Shown here: positions 26,479 to 36,100 of the stretch, piece by piece | Layout of the letters: each line of letters starts with the position of its first letter | How positions within the stretch are numbered: position 1 is the first letter of the stretch | Source: JAJNBD01 sp964471475 | GTDB lineage: Bacteria; Pseudomonadota; Gammaproteobacteria; CAISUE01 | Direction: 5' to 3' | Length of the DNA stretch: 45,203 nucleotides | Assembly: GCA_964471475.1 (NCBI GenBank) | Contig: CAYYFQ010000014.1 | Span: 1-45,203, forward strand | Notes under the pieces: model-generated | What the model was told of the DNA's origin: nothing | What the model saw: only the letters and a program-made list of their open reading frames with translations | Databases searched by the model: none | Position numbers and translations under genes: made by a program

Positions 26479-27092
26479 AAAAAACTTTCCAAAAATTGAT
26501 TCAAGGTTATTTTGATTTTAGAAAAAAATATGCCATAGGTGATCAATCTATCATGAAGCATCTTGCTTATGAAGGCCAAAAACCAGAAATCATGGTGATT
26601 GCTTGCTGTGATTCTCGTGCTGACCCTTCTTTAATTTTGCAATCGGATCCAGGCGATTTATTTATTGTCCGCAATGTCGCCAACATTGTACCCCCCTATG
26701 AAGCTGATGAAGGGCATCATGGGACAAGTGCTGCGCTCGAATTCGGAGTCTGTTATCTTGAAGTCAAACATCTTATTATTTTAGGGCACAGCCAATGTGG
26801 AGGTATTTCCGCTTTATTAAATCGGGAAAATTTAAATCAAAATGACTTTATTACACGCTGGATGTCTTTAATTGACATGAGCGCTTCTTCTTATGAGACC
26901 GACAGCTTCACTAAGCACGCGCTCGCACAATCTTACAAAAATTGTTTAACTTTTCCTTGGATTAAAAAACGCGTGATGGAAGGAAAACTTGCAGTTCATT
27001 TGTGGTTTTTTGACATTAAAGAAGGCGAGATTTTTGTATATTCGTTTGAAGAAAAGACATATGTTCCTCTTACCAATACCCTTGAGTGTTAG
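26475..27092 (+). CDS. Beta-class carbonic anhydrase
   Basis: A 205-residue cytoplasmic zinc enzyme that interconverts carbon dioxide and bicarbonate. Cys44-x-Asp46-Ser-Arg48 (CCDSR) and His105-x2-Cys108 (GHSQCGG) are the zinc ligands and Asp-Arg dyad of beta carbonic anhydrases. VRNVANIVPPYE is the conserved segment between them. Length is usual. It is translationally coupled (ATGA) to the GtrA gene upstream, an unusual pairing with no obvious functional link. Bicarbonate supply for carboxylases is its general role. It ends four bases from the convergent hypothetical gene. Confidence 0.94.
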   Translation: MKKTFQKLIQGYFDFRKKYAIGDQSIMKHLAYEGQKPEIMVIACCDSRADPSLILQSDPGDLFIVRNVANIVPPYEADEGHHGTSAALEFGVCYLEVKHLIILGHSQCGGISALLNRENLNQNDFITRWMSLIDMSASSYETDSFTKHALAQSYKNCLTFPWIKKRVMEGKLAVHLWFFDIKEGEIFVYSFEEKTYVPLTNTLEC

Positions 27093-27095
27093 AAG

Positions 27096-28313
27096 CTAAG
27101 GGTGTGGCGAAGGTGACTCTTCTTGCTTTAAATGGCTTAATAGTGCCGGATGCGCAAGTGCTGCTTTTAGCATTATTTCAATCAAAGATGGGTATTTTTC
27201 AAATAGATCGGGAGTAATAAACACAGCCGAATTAATTAACTCTGGTAGAACCTCAATTAAGCTATTAATATCTTCTTCTTTTTTATTTCTATAAAAATCG
27301 GGAGCAACACTTGCCCACGCATCACAGTTTATAGCATCTGTCGCTTCTAATAACGCATGCAAATTTCGAGTGGACGCTCCTGTTTTGAAAAATTGATCCA
27401 CATGACGACGATTTGTTTCGCTATTTTCAATAATAAATAATGTTTCATGGTTTTTTAATGTATGGTAAGCTGTGCGAGACATATCCAAATCTGTGTCCTT
27501 CCACTGACCCTCAACTTCTACTCGCACCATAATTGGCAACCCTTTTTCTTCTTTAAAAAAATGCGCCACTAAATACTTCCAGATGCTATAACTGACACTC
27601 ATACTACAACTGGTTTGTAACGTAGTTGTACTGACCATGGATTCCGCAATCACCCTACAAATAGCTTTAACGGCTTTTTTTTCTGCCGCTTCTAATTGGT
27701 GGGTAACGTAAAATTCTTGTAATTGCTGCATGGTCTGTAACACTAAATTAGATGATTCTGCAAACATATTATGGATTTTCACCATATCATCGACAGAAGT
27801 AAATGGAGTATTACTCGCCAGGATGACGCGGTGACTCTGTTGCTCATCCTTCACTGAAAAGAGTCGATAGTGCCCTCCTGGCACTTTATTACCTGCAACC
27901 ACCTCTTTATGTGAACAATAAGGCACTTTGCTCAATTTCTTTTTTTTCTTCGTAGCTTTGCGAGGCACGTCGGAAAATACTGGTGATAAAGAAGAAGGGT
28001 TCACTGCGGGTGCTTGGCGCTCAACTGAAATATCTATCGCTTGGGATTGCTGTGAAGACGCCATCAAAAGCAACGTTAGCTCGTAGATTCCGTAGGCGGT
28101 GACGCTCGCTAATACCATCGCACAACTCATATAGAAAGTTTTTTCGTAAATCGATAATTTATTAAAACGTTGCATAAGTCTTTTGAGCACTGAACGATCC
28201 ATATGGCGAGCGCCACCCACAGCTTGCGATCGAGCATGTGCGGCATCATCTTGTTGTTGTAAAAATTCTTGGTGTCTTCGAGCGGTAAGCTGTTGTTGAT
28301 CTTGAGTTCTCAT
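27096..28313 (-). CDS. Hypothetical membrane-anchored protein
   Basis: I do not recognise this 405-residue protein. A glutamine- and arginine-rich N-terminal segment (1-55) is followed by one clear membrane helix (about 60-85, FYMSCAMVLASVTAYGIYEL). A linker with a lysine run (TKKKKK, 121-126) comes next, then a globular domain of about 270 residues. With the basic N-terminus inside, the large domain would be periplasmic, which also fits the several cysteines. It ends with a Ser/Pro/His tail. No enzymatic motif is visible. It stands alone between the carbonic anhydrase and tmRNA genes. A structural or secretion-associated role is possible but unsupported. Confidence 0.75.
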   Translation of the reverse strand: MRTQDQQQLTARRHQEFLQQQDDAAHARSQAVGGARHMDRSVLKRLMQRFNKLSIYEKTFYMSCAMVLASVTAYGIYELTLLLMASSQQSQAIDISVERQAPAVNPSSLSPVFSDVPRKATKKKKKLSKVPYCSHKEVVAGNKVPGGHYRLFSVKDEQQSHRVILASNTPFTSVDDMVKIHNMFAESSNLVLQTMQQLQEFYVTHQLEAAEKKAVKAICRVIAESMVSTTTLQTSCSMSVSYSIWKYLVAHFFKEEKGLPIMVRVEVEGQWKDTDLDMSRTAYHTLKNHETLFIIENSETNRRHVDQFFKTGASTRNLHALLEATDAINCDAWASVAPDFYRNKKEEDINSLIEVLPELINSAVFITPDLFEKYPSLIEIMLKAALAHPALLSHLKQEESPSPHP

Positions 28314-28401
28314 GAAAGGTCTCGTGTAGATAATTTTTTGTGATGGTGCTTAGCTTCATCATAATAGCTTAGTTCACCTTAATAACTGCTTAGCTATTTT
28401 T

Positions 28402-28543
28402 CTCCTGTGTACACGACAAAAATCACCACCGAGGTTAAACGGGTCCCGTCGCTTCAACATCCCATCAATGCTTCGCATTGCTGGGAGCCCTGCTTGCGCG
28501 CCACCCGTTTTGCAATTATCTGCTTTTGTCGTGTACGGAGATT
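28402..28543. repeat. MITE-like inverted-repeat element upstream of ssrA
   Basis: Inverted ends GTACACGACAAAA (28409-28421) and TTTTGTCGTGTAC (28524-28536) match perfectly, and a CTCC/GGAG match just outside extends them. Inside are a second inverted pair AAACGGGT/ACCCGTTT (28437-28444/28503-28510) and a small CAATGC-TTC-GCATTG hairpin. No ORF is present. The nested palindromic layout fits a small non-autonomous transposable element or dispersed repeat. It ends about 40 bases before the tmRNA -10 box, so it may affect that promoter. The rest of the 28314-28598 gap shows no gene. Confidence 0.65.
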
Positions 28544-28581
28544 TTTCTCTTAGAAATCATTAAAATTTAATCTTTTTAGTG

Positions 28582-28587
28582 TATAAT
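28582..28587 (+). promoter_or_regulatory. -10 box of the tmRNA promoter
   Basis: A perfect TATAAT lies 11 bases before the mature tmRNA 5' end at 28599. The -35 region (about 28559-28564) is AT-rich without a consensus match. Confidence 0.6.
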
Positions 28588-28598
28588 CACAAAAGAAA

Positions 28599-29026
28599 GG
28601 GGGCGTTATGGTTTCGACGTGGGTGTTGAAATGCTAAGCGCATGCCGAGGAGGTAGAATTCCCTCGTAAAACAGGCTACAACTTTATAGACGCAAACAAA
28701 CGTCGTAAAACTGCTGCAAACAAAGCAAACTTTGGTGGTTTAGCTGTTGCTGCCTAACCGCACAACCTAAATCCCACGCTTTGCGCCGTCTAATCCACGG
28801 CAAGCACCATGGCTTTAATTGTGCTCATGCAATTAAAACCCATGGTCATTTCTCATGAGACCGTCACTTAAGGTGTTTGCCCGTAGGTGATTAAACTTTA
28901 GCAAACTAAGCCATTCATTGCTTCGCCCGTTGGTTGTGAATGGTCGAAAACTCTAACGTGGACAAGCATGTAGACCTTATCATGGATAGCTTGCGGACGC
29001 GGGTTCAACTCCCGCCGCCTCCACCA
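28599..29026 (+). ncRNA. ssrA: Transfer-messenger RNA (tmRNA)
   Basis: This RNA rescues stalled ribosomes and tags the incomplete protein for proteolysis. The 5' end GGGGGCG pairs with CGCCTCC (29016-29022), followed by discriminator A and an encoded CCA (29024-29026). The conserved tRNA-like segments GTTTCGACG near the 5' end and GGTTCAACTCCCGCC (T-arm) near the 3' end are present. The tag reading frame starts at about 28716 with GCA and ends in TAA at 28755-28757, giving ANKANFGGLAVAA, a normal tag with a hydrophobic AA end. At 428 bases it is longer than the usual 350-400. One pseudoknot-region helix (28806-28846) is an extended perfect stem. Its 3' end serves as an integration site. Confidence 0.97.
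28995..29026 (+). repeat. attL-like copy at the 3' end of ssrA
   Basis: These last 32 bases of the tmRNA gene recur at 30481-30512 with a single mismatch (G at 29014, A at 30500). Duplication of a tRNA or tmRNA 3' end is the classic mark of site-specific integration by a tyrosine recombinase. Confidence 0.85.
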
Positions 29027-29107
29027 TTTAAGTTTTTTGAAGAAATTTAACAATTTTCGCCGTTTTATGGAAAAACAACGGGAAAGACCGTGAATTATAT
29101 CTTTGGT

Positions 29108-29284
29108 TTACCATTTATTTACTGGTTTATAACCTCCTGAGATTTGAGGATCAGGGATCCATCGAGCATAAAATCGAACGCTTGGTTGCGTAGTTTCATG
29201 TCCCATATTTGTTTTGATATCCAAATAAGGTTTTCCCCCGCCGATACCATCATCGAAGCAAGCGCGTGTTTCTGCTTCATTCAT
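29108..29284 (-). CDS. Small hypothetical protein
   Basis: A 58-residue soluble, glycine- and proline-containing protein that I do not recognise. It starts at ATG 29284 with an AAAAGGA ribosome-binding site six bases upstream. It overlaps the end of the BRO/DinD-like gene by eight bases in another frame, as in coupled phage gene pairs. The C-terminus IPDPQISGGYKPVNKW is well ordered and the reading frame is clean. It lies inside the att-bounded remnant next to the tmRNA gene, so it is probably of mobile-element origin. The frame is open further upstream, but the ribosome-binding site favours this start. Confidence 0.6.
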   Translation of the reverse strand: MNEAETRACFDDGIGGGKPYLDIKTNMGHETTQPSVRFYARWIPDPQISGGYKPVNKW

Positions 29285-30116
29285 GACTTTCCTTTTTATC
29301 TGGTAACTTTGGCAAATAATTTTCATGAGAAACAACTTTTGTTTTAGTTTTTTGCTCTAATTCCAAACGAGCATTTTTAGCAATATTACCACCTTTTTTG
29401 CCTGCAGCTTTATTTTCGTCCAAACCAGTTGCTTGAATACTTTCAGCAATTTGACGAGTAGATAATTCTGCTAAAGCGGTGAAAATTAGCTCGGCTTCGC
29501 TCATATGGTCGCGTAGGTTCTGCGTTTTCAAGCTTTTCATTTTCTTATGATCTTTTATACTAACCCCAGACCACTCCTGGTGGATAATATTAGTTAAAAT
29601 TGCAAATTCTTCGCCCTCTTTAATATCATGATCACGCCAATAGTCGGTCAATTTATTACGCGTTTCTTGACCCATCATCCGTTGTTGGATCCACTTGTCA
29701 CTTCGCCCATGTTTTTTCCAGGTTTCTCGGGCACGATCTAAAGATCTGGCAGGATCAGCCATTTCTTGCATACGTTCATAACCCACTTTAGCCAGCCATA
29801 GTTTGATAGGTTCTGCTTTTGGACTAGGAACCGATTGGACCAAACGCAACAAAGTTTCAGCATTAGCCACATCTGTCAGATACTTTTTACCATCTGCTGC
29901 TTCTAATTTCAGTTGGTGACAATTTGTCACCAACTCACTTCCTTCAGCTTTCAACCGTTGTTTCAGTTTATTCCAATACTTTCTGGCAGTCTGATAATCT
30001 GGCTGCTGTGTTAATGCTTGAATAATATCAATAACTGAAAAAAACCATGTCTCTGTTTCTTCATCATAAATGCGGCGAATTTGGTAATCTTCAAAAATAG
30101 CTAAATTTGTTTTCAT
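29277..30116 (-). CDS. BRO-N / DinD-like phage antirepressor-type protein
   Basis: A 279-residue protein. The N-terminal part (about 5-110) resembles BRO-N antirepressor domains: IRRIYDEETETWFFSVIDIIQAL, then the YLTDVANAETLLRLV segment. The C-terminal half resembles DNA-damage-inducible DinD: LRDHMSEAELIFTALAE, GLDENKAAGKKGGNIAKNAR and VVSHENYL. Such proteins are common in prophages and islands, where they are linked to derepression or the DNA-damage response; DinD of E. coli inhibits RecA filaments. It is the main gene between the two tmRNA-derived att copies. No repressor or integrase gene accompanies it, so it may now be a stand-alone remnant or an accessory SOS-linked gene. Confidence 0.85.
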   Translation of the reverse strand: MKTNLAIFEDYQIRRIYDEETETWFFSVIDIIQALTQQPDYQTARKYWNKLKQRLKAEGSELVTNCHQLKLEAADGKKYLTDVANAETLLRLVQSVPSPKAEPIKLWLAKVGYERMQEMADPARSLDRARETWKKHGRSDKWIQQRMMGQETRNKLTDYWRDHDIKEGEEFAILTNIIHQEWSGVSIKDHKKMKSLKTQNLRDHMSEAELIFTALAELSTRQIAESIQATGLDENKAAGKKGGNIAKNARLELEQKTKTKVVSHENYLPKLPDKKESHE

Positions 30117-30480
30117 GTTTATTCCGACTTGAAATCTTTTGTTAACTCTCCGCTAAAGGCTTTTTATTTCACCTAATGATTTATGGATGTAAAACCAAGC
30201 GCTTAGTTAAAAAATGTGAGGGATTTATCCCAATATTTAAAAATTAACTAATTGAATTCGATAAGTTTACTCCTAAAAAAGCTAACCTCATAGCTCTAGC
30301 AACAAATTCATTAGGATTTTAAAATATAATCAAAATCCGTGGGATCACCATGGGATCATCAAACCCTTATCAAAGACAATAAAAGACAGTTTGACTTTTT
30401 TAACTGAAATAGCTGAAACCCTTATTTTAAACTGTCTGTAGCTGTATTTAGTTGCTTTTCATGACACCACTAGAATAGCA
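30117..30480. other. Non-coding end of the att-bounded remnant
   Basis: No gene is seen. The segment should carry the promoter of the BRO/DinD-like gene. Near 30342-30360 the heptamer GGGATCA occurs twice in direct orientation, 11 bases apart. Repeats of this kind near attachment sites can be arm-type binding sites of P4-like integrases, which would be a trace of the lost integrase; that interpretation is inference. The region is AT-rich with no hairpin terminator recognised. Confidence 0.5.
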
Positions 30481-30512
30481 GGACGCGGGTTCAACTCCCA
30501 CCGCCTCCACCA
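30481..30512 (+). repeat. attR-like copy of the ssrA 3' end
   Basis: These 32 bases repeat 28995-29026 with one mismatch and end in the same encoded CCA. Together the copies bound about 1.49 kb (29027-30512). The biosynthetic cluster begins only about 260 bases further right. The interval 30513-30772 shows no gene. Confidence 0.85.
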
Positions 30513-30772
30513 ATTCATTGCTGTCTGTACTCGAGACATAGGTAACACTTTATACCTTCCAGTTATAAAACTCAGTGAACTCCATTTTTCTTCGGCAGAG
30601 AGACCCACAAAATGCAAGGGGTATAACGATAATGCAATCACCTCATTTTAATGTTTTGAACTATTAAAATTTATTGTTATCATGAGCTTGTTTGTTTACA
30701 CCACTAATTATGCGAATCCTACGTTGACATTTTTGGCATCTCCGGCTGTAAGTATAATAATGGAACACTTAA

Positions 30773-32161
30773 GTGAAACAATATAACCGATCGATTTTTT
30801 TTTCATTCTTGGAGGTCAAGGAGTTACTATTACTAACCATTCCGCTGGCTATTGCTGGACTTGCAGAAGCGTCTGTTGATTTTTTCTCAACTGTATTTTC
30901 TGGGCATATAGATCACTATGCATTAGGAGCAACAGCATTAATATCAACACTTTTCTCAGTATTTATGGGGTTGCTTTGGGGCATTTTTTCTATTGTAAGC
31001 GTTTTAGTCGCGCAATATCATAGCATTGACAACAGACAAACCGTTATACAAATTATAAAAGATGGTCTATACATTGCATTATTTATCAGCTTACCATCAA
31101 TGTTCATTATATGGCACCTTCCAACTGTTTTGCTGCTATTTGGACAACAGCCTGAAATTGTAGTGCTCGCTAAAGGCTACTTGCATGGTTTGGCATGGGG
31201 AATAATTCCCGACTGTGGCTCCATTGTATTATTGCAGTTTTTACTTGGCATTGGTCGCACCAAAATCGTTATGAAATTTAATTTATTCTTAATAATGATC
31301 AATATTGGAATGAACTATATTTTAATGTTTGGAAAACTTGGCTTTCCTCTTTTAGGAGTAGCAGGAATTGGATGGGGCACAAGTATTGCCATGTGGGTAT
31401 TGTTTTTAACACTATGCTGTTATTTTATTTTTTATCTAAAATATACAGACAAGGTCAAAGAAATTCCCCCTAAGCAGAAAAGCTATATAAATGAACTAAT
31501 AAAGCTAGGCTTACCTATTGGAGTCATGTATTTTATTGAGGTAGGTTTTTTTATGGCATTTGCTTTATTAATGGGTAATCTTAGCAGTGAAATACTAGCT
31601 GCTCATCAAATTACTGTTCAATATTTTATTTTCGTTACTACGGCCATGTTTTCTTTAGCCAATGTCGTCACAGTAAAAGTCAGCCACTATGTTAGCCAAC
31701 AAAATATAATAAAAGTACAACAAACAAATTATGCTGCTATATTAATAGCCATTGTATTTATGATATGTATCGGTACTTTTTATTGCCTATATCCGCAGCT
31801 TATTATTTCTGTGGATTTAAATATCATGCTTGCTGCCAATCAAACTATAGTTAAGTTCGCTAGTCATTTTTTATTTATCGCGGCTATTTTTCAAATCCCC
31901 GCTGCTGTGAGTATTGTTGTTTTTGGTGCTTTACGTGGCTTAAAAGATACCAAGTTTCCCATGGTTATTTCTGCTTTATGTTTTTGGGGAATTGCATTAC
32001 CATTAAGCTATACCCTTGTCATTTACAATCACTGGAATCCTGTTTTTGCGTGGTGGAGCCTGGTGTTGGCTGCAAGTTGTGAAGTTATTATTTTAATGCT
32101 ACATTTTCAAAAATTAATTAAGTCTCAACTTGTGCAGCAATTCACTTCTATCCATCTTTAA
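30773..32161 (+). CDS. MATE-family multidrug/metabolite exporter
   Basis: A 462-residue inner-membrane protein with the 12-helix arrangement and internal two-fold repeat of MATE transporters. LLLTIPLAIAGLAEASVDF is the typical first helix, GIGRTKIVMKFN ends the first-half loop, and FGALRGLKDTKFPM is the equivalent motif of the second half. These carriers export organic compounds in exchange for sodium ions or protons. The start is GTG 30773; a GGAA lies about nine bases upstream. It is the first gene of the plus-strand NRPS/PKS operon. It is therefore the likely exporter or self-resistance pump for the product, comparable in position to ClbM of the colibactin cluster. Confidence 0.92.
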   Translation: MKQYNRSIFFSFLEVKELLLLTIPLAIAGLAEASVDFFSTVFSGHIDHYALGATALISTLFSVFMGLLWGIFSIVSVLVAQYHSIDNRQTVIQIIKDGLYIALFISLPSMFIIWHLPTVLLLFGQQPEIVVLAKGYLHGLAWGIIPDCGSIVLLQFLLGIGRTKIVMKFNLFLIMINIGMNYILMFGKLGFPLLGVAGIGWGTSIAMWVLFLTLCCYFIFYLKYTDKVKEIPPKQKSYINELIKLGLPIGVMYFIEVGFFMAFALLMGNLSSEILAAHQITVQYFIFVTTAMFSLANVVTVKVSHYVSQQNIIKVQQTNYAAILIAIVFMICIGTFYCLYPQLIISVDLNIMLAANQTIVKFASHFLFIAAIFQIPAAVSIVVFGALRGLKDTKFPMVISALCFWGIALPLSYTLVIYNHWNPVFAWWSLVLAASCEVIILMLHFQKLIKSQLVQQFTSIHL

Positions 32162-32189
32162 CATATTTACTTAGCAAGAGGAATTTATT

Positions 32190-33044
32190 ATGTCTGTTTA
32201 TCTTTTTCCTGGTCAAGGTTCACAATATAAAGGCATGGGTGCAAGATTATTTACATCATTTCCTGAAATAACAGCCATAGCTGATGACCTATTGGGATAT
32301 TCAATAAAAACACTATGTATTGATGATCCAGATCAACTATTAAACCAAACCCAATATACGCAACCCGCACTCTATACTGTCAATGCGTTAATGTATTTAG
32401 AAAAAATAAAACATATCAACTGTCTACCAACTTTTGTAGCAGGACACAGTCTTGGTGAATATAACGCTCTACTGGCTGCAGGTGTATTTGATTTTTCAAC
32501 TGGGTTACAGCTTGTCAAAAAACGCGGCGAGCTTATGAGCCAAGCTATAGGAGGCTCCATGGCTGCAGTAGTAGGATTAACAAAAAAAGAAATTCTTAGC
32601 GTACTCGATCATCTAGAATTAAAAAGTGTTGTTATTGCCAATGATAACTCCTATACACAATTTGTTATCTCTGGCATAAAAAATGAAGTTGAACAAGCAC
32701 AAATCGCTTACAAGCAAGCCGGAGCCATACTAGTTTTGCCGTTAAAAACCAGTGGCGCTTTTCACTCATCTGCCATGCAATCCGCACAACTTGAATTTGA
32801 ATGTTTTCTAAAAAAATTTCAATTTTCTTACCCTAGCATTTCTACAATTGCCAATTATACGGCTGAGCCATATTTAAACGATAATATAGCTCATAACCTT
32901 GCGCAACAAATGACTCACCCAGTACGTTGGACAGAAATAATTAATACTTTGCTCGCTCAAGGAGAAACGGAATTTACCGAAATTGGCCCTGGGAAGGTAC
33001 TTATGGGACTTTTACAACAAATACAAAATGCGAAGACAAAGTAA
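32190..33044 (+). CDS. Free-standing malonyl-type acyltransferase (trans-AT)
   Basis: A 284-residue discrete acyltransferase of the FabD/trans-AT family. FPGQGSQYKGMG (6-17) forms the oxyanion loop, GHSLGE (85-90) carries the nucleophile Ser87, Arg112 lies in KKRGELM, and GAFHS (189-193) has the catalytic His192, the form usual for malonyl specificity. EIGPGKVL closes the domain. AGAGGAA precedes the ATG. It lies between the exporter and NRPS genes. The PKS encoded downstream has an AT domain without catalytic residues, so this enzyme very probably loads its ACP. A role as the housekeeping fabD is less likely because no fatty-acid genes are nearby. Confidence 0.93.
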   Translation: MSVYLFPGQGSQYKGMGARLFTSFPEITAIADDLLGYSIKTLCIDDPDQLLNQTQYTQPALYTVNALMYLEKIKHINCLPTFVAGHSLGEYNALLAAGVFDFSTGLQLVKKRGELMSQAIGGSMAAVVGLTKKEILSVLDHLELKSVVIANDNSYTQFVISGIKNEVEQAQIAYKQAGAILVLPLKTSGAFHSSAMQSAQLEFECFLKKFQFSYPSISTIANYTAEPYLNDNIAHNLAQQMTHPVRWTEIINTLLAQGETEFTEIGPGKVLMGLLQQIQNAKTK

Positions 33045-33153
33045 ATTGCATGATATAATCAACTAGGCTTTGAAAAAATTCCATACGCCAAAATTAATAG
33101 CAAAAGTCTTAAATTTTTTTAATTTCCATATCTACTTGCTCGGTTAAAATACA

Positions 33154-36100
33154 ATGGAACTAGTTGAACTATCAAGATATCAAAAAAGATTTTGGCTTGA
33201 GTGGAAGCTTGCGCCCGCCAGCACCGCTTATAATACGCCACTCATTTTTGACATCCAGGGGCATTTAAATACCGCAGCATTATTTTATGCATTGGAACAT
33301 TTTATAAACTATGGAGACGAAGGATGCCGCACCCGATTTATTGAGAGCCTTGCAAACAATAAGCAGAGTGTAGCTAAACAAGTTATCCAAGATACCGTAC
33401 CCCTGGAAATAGAAACTATAGAGCACTTTGATACAAAAATAGACAGTATCGAAAAAATAAAAGAACAATATATTAGCAAAATAGTCAATCACATTTTTGA
33501 TTTATCCAAAGGCCCATTATACAAATTCGGGCTAATAAAACTCTCTGCTGACCATAGCATTCTAGTTCTTAATTTTCATCACATTATATCAGATGCTATA
33601 ACAGCTACATATTTTATTCAGTACCTTTCAGAATATTATAATGCGTACCTCATACCAAACAACAATGTAACTAAACAAAAAAAAATTATTAGCTTACAAA
33701 GTTATATTGAATATGAGAGACAACACTATTCAGAAACACAAAAAAATATTGATTTGGCTTATTGGGAAGATTTACTTCGTGATTGTGATTTGCATCTTGA
33801 TTTCCCTGCAGCCACACATGAATCTAATGTGAAACATAAAAGCAAATCAATACGCTTCACATTAGATAGCAATCGATTATCACAATTAAAAGCATTTGCT
33901 AAAAAACATCATACCTCTCTTTTTATAATGCTTGCCGGCTTGTATGGCACTTTATTGTTAAGATATAGTCATCAAAACTCAATCGTATTAAACTACCCTA
34001 TTAATATGCGGCCACCTGGGTTTAGAGAAAAAACAGGTTGTTTTGTTAATAATGTATTATTTAAAATAACCATAGACGAAAAAAAAACATTTCTGACACT
34101 TATTGAAGAACTAACACAACAACGTAAAGCAACCAAATTACATCAAGCCTGTTCAATGGTAGATATTGTTCAGCACCTTAGAGAAAAAAACATACTGAGA
34201 GAGAGAGATTTTTTTAACGTAGATTTTTTTGAAGCTGATTTAGGCATTAGGCCCCTTAACTTCAACGACGTCAAGATTACGGCAATTCCATCCAAGCAAT
34301 TAGATACACTTACCGACATTGGTTTGGCCTATCAAGTCATTAATAATGTGATTGAATTTAAATTAGAATACAACAGTCACAAATTAAATGAATCCTTAGT
34401 TGACCTTTTTATAGAACACTTCAATAAAATAATAACCAGTGTCATGGAAGATGAACATTTACCACTGCAAAAGTTTTCATATTTATCTACTCTTGAATAT
34501 AAAAAAATAATACTAGACTGGAATTCTACTAAGTATGATTTTCCAAAAGATAAAACAGTATGTTGCTTTTTTGAAGAAATGGCAACCTGTTATCCAAATC
34601 ATATTGCCATCAAACAAGGCGATCAAATCATAACGTATGCAGAGCTCAATATACGAGCAAATAAATTAGCTCATTATTTAAGAGCCCTGAATATAGGCCC
34701 CGAAAAGTATATTGGTATTTTTCTGGAGCGATCTTTTGATATGATAGTAAGTATGTTAGCAACGTTAAAAGCGCAGGCGGCTTTTGTACCTTTGGATATA
34801 AAATATCCTCAAGAAAGATTAACATACATGATTCAGGATGCCGCCCTGGCACTTATTCTTACCAAGTCATATCATTGTAATTTACTATCTTTTGAATTGA
34901 AAAATAGTATTTGTCTTGATAGCGAATGGCCACTTATTGAGCACTATTCAAGCAATAATCTACTATTACCTATTCAACTTAATATGGCTGCTTATGTTAT
35001 GTATACCTCTGGTTCTACAGGAAAACCAAAAGGTGTAATTATTCCTCATGGCGCATTAATTAATCATAATTTATTCGCACAAAAATTTTATGATATTTCC
35101 AATAAAGATATAATTTTACAAATGTGTTCCATCAATTTTGATATTTCCATTGAAGAAATTTTCCCTACTTTAATAAGTGGCGCTACAGTAGTACTGTATC
35201 CAAATGCAACAGAATTATCTATTACTGATCTAGAAAACTTAATTATTGAGCACAGGATTACAGTTATTAATTTACCTACTGCCTTTTGGCATACCTGGGC
35301 AAAGGAATTAGAAGCTTTAGAAAAATCAAACCCCAATAGCTTAAGACTGATTATCGTTGGTGGCGAGCAACCGAATATTCAGTTATTAACCCGCTGGAAT
35401 AAAACCATGGGAAATAACACAGCGTGGATTAACAGCTATGGCCCAACAGAAGGGACTATTATTTCTGCTGTATGGAAATACTCCACTGAAAAAAAGAATG
35501 CTTTTAAAAATTGTCAGATTCCCATGGGGCGTCCTATCGCAAATTGTCAATTATATGTGTTGGATGAACATTTAAATCCCGTGGCCGTGGGTGTCGTTGG
35601 TGAGCTATATATTGCCGGTAAAAATCTTGCGCGGGGTTATTTAAATAATCCTGCTTTAACTGCGGAAAAATTTATTCCAAACCCTTTTAGTAATGAACCG
35701 GGAGCAAGACTCTATCGATCAGGAGATAGAGCTCGTTACCTAGCTGATGGTGAACTTGAATATATCGGAAGAGTAGATAAACAAATAAAAATACGCGGCT
35801 ATCGGGTTGAAACAGGGGAGGTTGAGACCGCATTAATGTCACATCCTAATATAAAAAATGTTGTTGTAAATTTTATAAGCAGTAGCAATTCATTAGCTGC
35901 CTACTTAGAAGTCCTTAATAAGGAAAACCATAATGTCTTAGAATTAAAAAATTTTCTGACAGAAAAATTACCTGCCTATACGTTACCTAATTTTTTTCAT
36001 GTATTAGATCAAATTCCACTCACTATTAACAACAAAATTGACCATAAAGCTTTATTAATGCTTACGCCATCAATTATATTGAACAACATGGATTTTGTTA

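Noticed and set aside
30459..30641. Minus-strand 60-residue ORF containing WWRRWELNPRP
   Set aside because: It is the reverse complement of the duplicated tmRNA 3' end (attR-like copy). This translation is a well-known artefact opposite tRNA/tmRNA ends.
30724..30758. TTGACA (30724) and TATAAT (30753) as a sigma70 promoter of the MATE operon
   Set aside because: The spacer is 23 bases, too long for a normal promoter, and the -10 box lies only about 15 bases before the GTG start. A promoter may still exist nearby but this pairing is not supported.
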